From Actinomycetota bacterium (lineage in GTDB: Bacteria > Actinomycetota > Actinomycetes > Actinomycetales > Angustibacteraceae): a stretch of 13,146 nucleotides of DNA. Shown in pieces: positions 7,043 to 13,146 of the stretch. The position numbers and the translations under genes were made by a program. Where the stretch lies: assembly GCA_014377795.1 (NCBI GenBank), contig JACMOY010000010.1:1-13146 (forward strand). The letters run 5' to 3'. Position 1 is the stretch's first letter. Each line of letters opens with the position of its first letter. The notes beneath the pieces were generated by a model that was not told the origin of the DNA, ran no database searches, and saw nothing but the letters and a program-made list of their open reading frames with translations.

Positions 7043-7818
7043 GACGTGCCGCGCTTGCGGGCGAGCAGGGCGGATCCGGTGGCGCCGGCCAGCACCCGGC
7101 CGATGCCCAGGTGGGTGGCGAGGGTGTCGTTGTCGAGGCTGGCCACCGGCGCGGAGTGCACGACCCGGCCGGTCTGCAGCAGGTGCGCGGTGTCGACCAG
7201 CGACAGCCCGAACGCGACGTTCTGCTCGACGAGCACCATCGTCACCCCGGTCTGCCGGACCACCTCGAGCACCGCCCGCAGCTCGAGCTGGGCGACCGGG
7301 GAGAGCCCGGCGCTGGGCTCGTCGACGAGGATCAGCCGCGGCTCGTTGATCAGTGCCCGGGCGACCGAGAGCGACGCCTGCTGCCCACCGGACATCGTCC
7401 CGGCGAGCTGGTGGCGACGTTCGCGCAGCACCGGGAACTGGGAGTACGTCCGCTCCAGGCTCGCGGCATAGCGGGCCCGCCGACGCCGCCGCAGGGTGTA
7501 CGCGCCGAGGCGAAGGTTGTCCTCGACCGAGAGACCGGGGAACACCTGGCGACCCTGCGGCACGTGCCCCATCCCGCGCGCCACCCGCTGCTCGGGGCTG
7601 AGCGTCGTCACGTCCTCGCCGTCGAGGAGCACCCGACCGCTGCGGACCGGGACGACTCCGCCGATGGTCTTCATCGTCACCGACTTGCCGGCACCGTTGA
7701 GGCCGAAGACGCCGGCGATGGAGCCCGCCGGGACCACCATCGAGACGCCGTGCAGCACGGTGACGGCGCCGAACCCGGCGGTGACGTCGATGATCTCCAG
7801 CATCGGGGCGGCACTCAT
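7039..7818 (-). CDS. livF: ABC transporter ATP-binding protein, LivF type
   Basis: 259 residues. The ATG at 7818 is preceded by AGGAGGTG (reverse complement 7824-7831), the strongest ribosome-binding site in the operon, and overlaps the LivM-LivG stop as ATGA. Walker A GLNGAGKS (39-46), Q-loop VPQGR (87-91), signature MSGGQQ (142-147), Walker B LILVDEP (162-168), D-loop SAGLS. The position after Walker B reads LVEQN (196-200), as is usual in LivF, with Gln in place of the switch His of LivG. This is the second ATPase of a high-affinity branched-chain amino acid/amide/urea-type importer and would pair with the LivG domain of the upstream fusion at the cytoplasmic face of the membrane. The 25-residue tail after the ATPase core is basic. 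The symbol reflects family membership, not proven leucine transport. Confidence 0.9.
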   Translation of the reverse strand: MSAAPMLEIIDVTAGFGAVTVLHGVSMVVPAGSIAGVFGLNGAGKSVTMKTIGGVVPVRSGRVLLDGEDVTTLSPEQRVARGMGHVPQGRQVFPGLSVEDNLRLGAYTLRRRRRARYAASLERTYSQFPVLRERRHQLAGTMSGGQQASLSVARALINEPRLILVDEPSAGLSPVAQLELRAVLEVVRQTGVTMVLVEQNVAFGLSLVDTAHLLQTGRVVHSAPVASLDNDTLATHLGIGRVLAGATGSALLARKRGTS

Positions 7819-9680
7819 GCCGACACCTCCTGACCGAGGTAGGCGCGGACGACCTCGGGACGGCCGACGACCTCGAGCGGCTCGCCGTCGGCGATCACCC
7901 GGCCGGCGTCCATCACGTAGAGCTCGTCGGCGGTGGCGAGGACCAGCGGGATGTTGTGCTCGATCAGCAGGATCGTGCGCCCGAGGGTGTCGCGGATGTC
8001 GATCAGCGTCGAGGCCAGGTCCTCCGCCGCCGCCGGGCTCATGCCGGCGCTCGGCTCGTCGAGCATGAGCAGCTCGGGGCTGGTGACCAGCGCGCACCCG
8101 ATCTCCACGATCCGCTGCTGACCGTGGCTGAGCCGCCCCACCGGGGTGTCGCGGTACCGCCCGAACCCGAGGCCGTCCATCGTGGCGTCGGCGCGGTCGC
8201 GGAGGTCGCGCTCCCACGCCCGGCTGCCCAGCGTCGTCAGGGCCGCGGCCACCCCGTAGGGGGCTGCGAGGTGCTGGGCGATGAGCAGGTTCTCGTAGAC
8301 CGTCTCCGCCTTCGCGAGCCCGATCAGCTGGAAGGTGCGCCCCATCCCGCGGGCCGCCCGGCGGTGCGCGGCGAGGGAGGACACGTCCTCGCCGAGGAAG
8401 TGCACGGTGCCGGCGTCGGGGGTCAGCGCCCCGGTGAGGGCGTTGAACAAGGTCGTCTTGCCGGCGCCGTTGGGGCCCATCAGGGCAGCGATGGTGCCCC
8501 GGTCGACGCGCAACCCAGCACCATCGACGGCCTGCAGCCCACCGAAGGCGACGCTGATGCCGCTGCCGTGCAGCACCGGCTCGCCGCGGTGGATCCGCCG
8601 TGGCGTCGGCATCCCGGACGGCCGGCCCAGGTCGGGCAGCGACGGCCTGGTCGGCGGCAGCGGTGGCTCGCCGCCCTGGCGGGCCCGGCGACGCTCACGG
8701 GCATCGGCCATCGCCCCGGCGTAGCCGCGCGGCTGGAAGGCGACGACGGCCATCAGCACGACCCCGTTGATGACGAGGTCGACCCCGCGGATGCCGTCAC
8801 CGACGATGCTGAGCAGCACCTCCGGGTAGAGGGTGACCACGAACGCGGCGGCGACCACCCCACCGCGGCTGCCGAGGCCCCCGACGACCACGACCACCAG
8901 CAGGGCCAACGACTGCGCGTAGCCGTAACCGGCTCCGGTCACCGTGCCGTACGCGGTGCCGTTGAGGCAGCCGGCGATCCCGGCGATCGCCCCCGACAGG
9001 CTGAACGCGAGCAGCTTGTAGCGGGCGACGTCCACCCCGAAGGAGGCAGCGACGCTCTCGTCGGCCTTGATGACGCGCAAGGCCCGGCCGAGGCGGGACC
9101 GGGTGAGGTTCACGTCGGCGCGCCAGAGCAGCACCAGCAGCACCAGCCCGATCGCGAGGATCGAGGCGTTGCTGGCCAGCGCGGTGTCCCCCACGTAGGG
9201 CCGCGGGACGACCTTGCCGGCCGACCCGCCACCGATCGCGTCGATGCGGAACAGCGACTCGCTGGCGGCGTAGGCGACCGCGATGGTGACGACCGCGAGG
9301 TAGAGCCCGCGCAGGCGCAGTGCCGGCAGCCCGACGAGGAACGCCAGCCCCGCCCCGACGACAGCGCTGGCGAGGAGTCCGAGCAGCCACGGCAGCCGCA
9401 GGTCCGCCACCCCGGTGACGATGCCGGTGGTGAACGCACCGACCCCGACGAACGCGTACTGGCCCAGCGACACCTGCCCGGCGTAGCCGAGCAGCAGGTT
9501 CAGCGACAGCGCTGCCATCGCGGTGACGCAGGCCCCGGTGAGCAGCAGGGCGTGCGGCTCGCTGAGCAGCGGGGTGGCACCGGCGAGCGGGGGCAGCACC
9601 GCGGCCAGCAGCAGCGCGACGACGACCCTGGGGACTCCGGGCCGGCCGGCCAGGACGGCGGGCAGGGACACCGCGGTCAT
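7815..9680 (-). CDS. Fused LivM-LivG: ABC permease plus ATP-binding protein
   Basis: 621 residues joining two subunits that are separate in E. coli. Residues 1-320 are the LivM-type permease, with about eight to ten hydrophobic helices and the family motifs NLLLGYAGQVSLGQYAFVGVGA (61-82), GLYLAVVTIAVAY (125-137) and GVDVARYKLLAFSLSGAIAGIAG (215-237). A charged, Pro-rich linker spans about 322-368 (RERRRARQGGEPPLPPTRPS). Residues 369-621 are the LivG-type ATPase: Walker A GPNGAGKTT (402-410), signature LSHGQQ (517-522), Walker B LLMLDEP (537-543) and switch His in EHN (574-576). The frame is continuous with no stop, and GAGGAG precedes the ATG by about 8 nt. Its ATG overlaps the livH stop (ATGA). 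The fusion should lock permease and ATPase in 1:1 ratio. Such fusions occur in Actinobacteria; the domain calls are firm, the substrate unknown. Confidence 0.92.
   Translation of the reverse strand: MTAVSLPAVLAGRPGVPRVVVALLLAAVLPPLAGATPLLSEPHALLLTGACVTAMAALSLNLLLGYAGQVSLGQYAFVGVGAFTTGIVTGVADLRLPWLLGLLASAVVGAGLAFLVGLPALRLRGLYLAVVTIAVAYAASESLFRIDAIGGGSAGKVVPRPYVGDTALASNASILAIGLVLLVLLWRADVNLTRSRLGRALRVIKADESVAASFGVDVARYKLLAFSLSGAIAGIAGCLNGTAYGTVTGAGYGYAQSLALLVVVVVGGLGSRGGVVAAAFVVTLYPEVLLSIVGDGIRGVDLVINGVVLMAVVAFQPRGYAGAMADARERRRARQGGEPPLPPTRPSLPDLGRPSGMPTPRRIHRGEPVLHGSGISVAFGGLQAVDGAGLRVDRGTIAALMGPNGAGKTTLFNALTGALTPDAGTVHFLGEDVSSLAAHRRAARGMGRTFQLIGLAKAETVYENLLIAQHLAAPYGVAAALTTLGSRAWERDLRDRADATMDGLGFGRYRDTPVGRLSHGQQRIVEIGCALVTSPELLMLDEPSAGMSPAAAEDLASTLIDIRDTLGRTILLIEHNIPLVLATADELYVMDAGRVIADGEPLEVVGRPEVVRAYLGQEVSA
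7824..7831 (-). promoter_or_regulatory. Strong ribosome-binding site of livF
   Basis: AGGAGGTG on the minus strand lies a few bases before the livF ATG and within the end of the upstream coding region. It matches the 16S anti-Shine-Dalgarno over eight bases and settles the ATG at 7818 as the start. The other coupled junctions of this operon have weaker sites, so LivF may also be initiated independently. Confidence 0.75.
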
Positions 9681-10603
9681 GCGGGGATCTCCTCAGCGAC
9701 GGGGGTGCTCGTGGGTGCGGCGGGGGGCGGGGGGTAGATCCACGCGACCAGGCCGGGCAGCGCGTTCCGCCCGACCAGGGCCAGCAGCAGCAGCATCAGG
9801 TCGACGACGTAGTTGAGGTTGGGGATGCCGGCGTCGCCGAACAGGCGCTGGGCGACGGACTCGGTGAGCCCGAGCACCACGGCGCCGATGACCGCGCCCG
9901 ACAGCGAGGTCAGCCCGCCGAGCACCGCGGCGACGAGCCCGCCGAGGTAGAGCGTGCTGGCGTAGCCGGGGGTGACGAATCCGACGGTCGGCTCGACCAG
10001 CAGCGCCGCGACCGCGGCGGGCCCTGCCGACGCGCTCCACACGACCAGCCGGATGCGGGCCAACGGCACCCCGACCAGGCGGACGGCAGCCGGGTCCTCG
10101 GCAGCGGCGAGGATGCCCAGGCCGAAGTCGGTGCGGCGCAGGGCCGACTGCAGGCCCAGGCCGAGCGCGGCGGCGACCACCAGCGAGGCGATCATCGTCG
10201 GCGACAGCACGATCCCGGCGAGCTCGACTCCCCCGCGGAACGGCGGCGCCAGCCCCTGCGGGCTGCTGCCGAAGGCGAGGGTCTCCACCGACAGCAGCGT
10301 CAGCGCCAGGCCCACGGTGAGGATGGAGAGCACCACCGGGTCGGCGTCGACCGCCCGCCGGACCAGCAGGAACTCGAACGCCGCCCCCAGCAGCACGGCC
10401 GAGGTCACGGCGGCCAGCGCTCCCACCCCCCACGGCAGTCCGGCGCGGGTGCTCACCAGGGCGGCGACGTACAGCGAGGCGGTGCCGATCTCCCCGCCGG
10501 CGAAGGTCAGCACCCGGGTGGCCCGGTAGACGAACACGATGCCCACCGCGAACAGGGCGTAGATGCCGGCCTGGATGAGGCCGAGCAGCAGCACCTGGCC
10601 CAT
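9677..10603 (-). CDS. livH: ABC transporter permease, LivH type
   Basis: 308 residues from the ATG at 10603, which shares one base with the stop of the binding-protein gene (TGATG). The protein is strongly hydrophobic with about eight membrane segments. LivH motifs: GLIQAGIYALFAVGIVFVYR (8-27) and LTFAGGEIGTASLYVAA (32-48, the usual N-F-A-x-G-E pattern with T for N), a cytoplasmic loop SALRRTDFGLGILAAAEDPAAVRLVGVP (153-180) that contacts the ATPase, and GGLTSLSGAVIGAVVLGLTE (229-248). The C-terminal 18 residues are Pro/Thr-rich. With the LivM domain it would form the transmembrane channel of the importer. No good ribosome-binding site precedes the ATG, so translation probably follows from termination of the upstream gene. 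A longer open frame extends upstream to 11704 but has no permease features. Confidence 0.88.
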   Translation of the reverse strand: MGQVLLLGLIQAGIYALFAVGIVFVYRATRVLTFAGGEIGTASLYVAALVSTRAGLPWGVGALAAVTSAVLLGAAFEFLLVRRAVDADPVVLSILTVGLALTLLSVETLAFGSSPQGLAPPFRGGVELAGIVLSPTMIASLVVAAALGLGLQSALRRTDFGLGILAAAEDPAAVRLVGVPLARIRLVVWSASAGPAAVAALLVEPTVGFVTPGYASTLYLGGLVAAVLGGLTSLSGAVIGAVVLGLTESVAQRLFGDAGIPNLNYVVDLMLLLLALVGRNALPGLVAWIYPPPPAAPTSTPVAEEIPA

Positions 10604-12177
10604 CAGGGGGCCACGCACTTGCGGGTCTCGCGCCAGTTCACGGCGCCGCCGGGCGCGCGGTAGGACGACATGAACGTCACCTGGTTCGCGCCGCGGTAGC
10701 CGTCGGAGCCAGGGAAGTCGATCGGGCAGGCGCTCGACGTCGGCGTCCCGCGGTAGCCGGTGAGGACATCGACGAAGCGGTTGCGGGTGCAGTCCTTCCC
10801 GCACAGCGCGAGCTGCACCGCGAGCGCCTTCTGGGCGGTCCAGTTGAGGAAGAGCAGGTCCCCGCCGGCCCCGGAGAGGTCGGCGTTGGGCCGGTACCTC
10901 GCGTACTGGCCCTCGAACTGCTTCATGTCGTCGGCGTAGGAGGCGAACGTGCCGCTGTAGTCGCCCCTGCTGTACGCGGGGTACATCGCCACCCCGTCCA
11001 GCGGCGGGCCCAGCGCGTCGTCGCCGAGCGTCTGGGTGGTGAGGTTGAACGGGAACGCCATGATGTTCGGGCTGTAGAGCTGGGCCTTCATCTGCTTGAT
11101 GACCTGGGTGGACTCCAGCGCGTTCAACCAGATCCAGACGACGTCGACGTTGGCGTTCTTCATCGTCGTGATGGGGCCGGTGTAGTTCCCGGCGCTGGCC
11201 GGCACCGCGACGTCGGCGACCACGGTGAGCCCGTACCTCGCCGCCGCGGCCTTGAACGCGGTGACCCCCGGTTTCCAGTTGGCGCTGTCGCGCTCGATGA
11301 TGCCGATCCGCTTGCCGCGGAACTTGCTGGCGGCCAGCTGCGCGAAGCCCTCGCCCAGACGCTCCACGGTGGGCAGCTCGGAGAAGGAGTACCGCTGCCC
11401 GGCCGAGCCCTCGACGGTGGCCGAGTGGTGCAGGTAGAGGGTGTGGGAGCGCTCCACGTAGTTGCGCACCGCCGGGATCTGGTCGAAGCCGATCCCACCG
11501 AGCAGCATGAAGATCTTCTTGCTGACGCAGGTGGTGGCCGCCTGCACGGCGGTGTCCGGGGAGTAGTTGTCGTTCTCGTAGGTGACCTCGACCTTGCGGC
11601 CGTTGATGCCGTTGCTCTCCGCGTTGAGGGCGGTCCAGAACACGTTGAGGTCGTCGGTGTCGGTGTTGAAGGCCTTGCCGTAGGTCAGCGCGGCGTGCGC
11701 GCACATCCGCAGCGACGTCGGCGTGATGCCGATCGAGTCCTCCCCGGCGGTGAACAGGGTGCTGCGCGCAGGGGCGGGGCCGGCCGCAGCCGCCGCAGTC
11801 CCTCCCCCCGAGGCAGGGGTCGTGCCGCCGCCCGCCACCGTCGCCGCCGGGGCCCGGGTGCCGGCACCGGCCTGCACCGCCGCAGACGCGCTCGGGCGCC
11901 CGGTCGGGCCGACGCTACTGGTGGCCGCCCCGGTGGGGACACCGGGGCCCGTCGCGGGGCCCGTCGGGGCGGCGCTGCCGGCGGGGGCGGTCGCGTCGAG
12001 GACCGGCTGGCCCTGGGCACCGACCACCGCCGTGCCCAGCGGCGTCGACCTCGGGGCACTGAGCACGTCAGGGGCCGGGGCGCTGGAGCAGGCCGCGACG
12101 ACGGAGAGGGCGGCGAGGCCCAGCAGGGCGGCGGCGCGCCGGTGCCGTTGGGCAGGTCGGCGGGGGCGGTGCGGCAT
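10603..12177 (-). CDS. ABC transporter substrate-binding lipoprotein (type 1 periplasmic-binding fold, LivJ/K-like)
   Basis: 524 residues; ATG at 12177 with GGAG 5 nt upstream. Residues 1-15 are basic, 16-29 hydrophobic, and LSVVAAC ends in Cys30: a lipobox, so the mature protein is lipid-anchored on the outer face of the membrane. Residues 31-142 are an unusually long Ala/Pro/Gly/Thr linker. The binding domain starts near 146 (DSIGITPTSLRM) and shows the family layout: AFNTDTDDLNVFWTALNAESNGINGRKVEV (169-198), GGIGFDQIPAVRNYV, then RGKRIGIIERDSANWKPGVTAF (287-308) at the start of the second lobe. The last 70 residues hold four Cys (459, 463, 484, 521) that could form disulfides. It is longer than typical LivJ (about 370 residues), mainly through the linker and C-terminal region. 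It captures the solute for the importer encoded downstream; the identity of the solute is not readable. Confidence 0.88.
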   Translation of the reverse strand: MPHRPRRPAQRHRRAAALLGLAALSVVAACSSAPAPDVLSAPRSTPLGTAVVGAQGQPVLDATAPAGSAAPTGPATGPGVPTGAATSSVGPTGRPSASAAVQAGAGTRAPAATVAGGGTTPASGGGTAAAAAGPAPARSTLFTAGEDSIGITPTSLRMCAHAALTYGKAFNTDTDDLNVFWTALNAESNGINGRKVEVTYENDNYSPDTAVQAATTCVSKKIFMLLGGIGFDQIPAVRNYVERSHTLYLHHSATVEGSAGQRYSFSELPTVERLGEGFAQLAASKFRGKRIGIIERDSANWKPGVTAFKAAAARYGLTVVADVAVPASAGNYTGPITTMKNANVDVVWIWLNALESTQVIKQMKAQLYSPNIMAFPFNLTTQTLGDDALGPPLDGVAMYPAYSRGDYSGTFASYADDMKQFEGQYARYRPNADLSGAGGDLLFLNWTAQKALAVQLALCGKDCTRNRFVDVLTGYRGTPTSSACPIDFPGSDGYRGANQVTFMSSYRAPGGAVNWRETRKCVAP

Positions 12178-12270
12178 GGCTGCTCCAGAGGTGGTGCCGC
12201 ACGGCGAGAAGTGCCGTGCTCGTCGTGTGTGAAGTACGACACAGGACCCTCGGTGACCTGCACAGTGATG

Positions 12271-12307
12271 TGGTCAGATCCACGACGTGATCTTGTGGAT
12301 CTCACCA
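12271..12307. promoter_or_regulatory. Candidate operator: 13-bp inverted repeat with 11-bp spacer
   Basis: TGGTCAGATCCAC (12271-12283) and GTGGATCTCACCA (12295-12307) are inverted repeats matching at 12 of 13 positions, separated by 11 bp. GATC occurs in each arm and once in the spacer. The centre lies about 112 bp upstream of the operon's first ATG and downstream of the sahH terminator. This suits an activator or repressor dimer site controlling the operon; the PucR product encoded within the operon is the natural candidate. It does not look like a terminator, since the spacer is long and no T run follows. Binding is inference. Confidence 0.5.
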
Positions 12308-12333
12308 GGTCACGCTCACCGGAGACGCGCCGA

Positions 12334-12361
12334 AGGCCGGCCCCGCGTGCGGGACCGGCCT
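12334..12361 (-). terminator. Rho-independent-type hairpin after sahH
   Basis: Two 12-base arms, AGGCCGGCCCCG (12334-12345) and CGGGACCGGCCT (12350-12361), pair fully with one G-U wobble around a 4-base loop, starting about 21 bp past the sahH stop. The stem is very GC-rich. There is no proper U tract on the minus strand, which is common for actinobacterial terminators. It separates sahH transcription from the ABC operon. Confidence 0.75.
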
Positions 12362-12382
12362 CCGGAGGGTGCTGCGGGTGGA

Positions 12383-13146
<764 letters not shown>

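Larger units (their letters stand above)
12178..12382 (-). promoter_or_regulatory. Upstream regulatory region of the ABC/SahH-like operon
   Basis: This 205-bp gap separates the sahH stop from the start of the binding-protein gene and must carry the promoter of the eight-gene operon. Reading along the minus strand it contains the sahH terminator (12334-12361), the long inverted repeat (12271-12307), an overlapping pair GTGACCT/AGGTCAC (12253-12259 and 12307-12313), a small palindrome (GTCGT/ACGAC, 12222-12240), and GGAG just before the ATG. I could not assign -35/-10 hexamers with confidence. Confidence 0.5.

Noticed and set aside
7956..9737. Long plus-strand open frame (about 590 codons) opposite LivM-LivG
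   Set aside because: Gln/Arg/Gly/His-rich sequence with no recognisable motif, lying wholly over a gene with intact permease and ATPase motifs. The same reasoning removes the plus-strand frames at 3620-4885, 4444-5844, 5705-6874, 6871-7833 and 11425-12471.
10604..11704. In-frame upstream extension of livH
   Set aside because: The extension reads as Arg/Gly/His-rich sequence inside the binding-protein gene in another frame; LivH motifs begin exactly at the ATG at 10603.
12222..12240. Short GTCGT/ACGAC inverted repeat upstream of the binding-protein gene
   Set aside because: Five-base arms with a nine-base spacer are expected by chance in such DNA; not listed as a separate site.

Overview
The window is very GC-rich, with GTG starts, C/G-ending codons and genes packed end to start. 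It encodes a mycobacterial/streptomycete-type adenosylhomocysteinase C-terminus, a PucR regulator and a DUF58/SpoIIM/RDD membrane gene set. Together these indicate a high-GC actinobacterium; I cannot name the genus.

Left part (1-3492): the end of a DUF58 protein (+), a membrane-anchored discoidin-like protein (-), a SpoIIM/DUF95 membrane protein (-) and, divergent from it, an RDD-family membrane protein (+). DUF58, SpoIIM and RDD genes commonly cluster in Actinobacteria, usually beside a MoxR AAA ATPase, which would lie left of the window. The discoidin-like gene sits between the DUF58 and SpoIIM genes.

Centre and right (12177 down to 3497, all minus strand): one block of eight genes in which every junction overlaps by 1 or 4 bases (TGATG, ATGA or GTGA). 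In order of transcription they encode a lipoprotein substrate-binding protein, a LivH permease, a fused LivM-LivG permease/ATPase, a LivF ATPase, a PucR-type regulator, a 54-residue unrecognised protein, an alpha/beta hydrolase and a short (archaeal/Thermotoga-type) adenosylhomocysteinase homologue. The plain reading is an uptake-and-processing operon: an ABC importer of the branched-chain amino acid/amide/urea (HAAT) type brings in an unknown solute, PucR senses the solute or a product, and the hydrolase and SahH-like enzyme act on it. The SahH-like protein keeps its NAD-binding motif and several catalytic histidines, but the Lys/Asp/Asn cluster that handles the substrate ribose is replaced (Ala/Glu/Ala). 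It is therefore unlikely to be an ordinary SAH hydrolase. This is the main novelty candidate.

Right edge (12383-13146, minus): the C-terminal part of the canonical sahH, with its catalytic Lys and Asp intact. A strong GC hairpin terminator follows it, and a 13-bp inverted repeat (candidate operator) lies upstream of the ABC operon. Two SahH homologues of different subfamilies thus bracket the transporter operon. No tRNA, rRNA, CRISPR array, insertion sequence or phage gene was seen.
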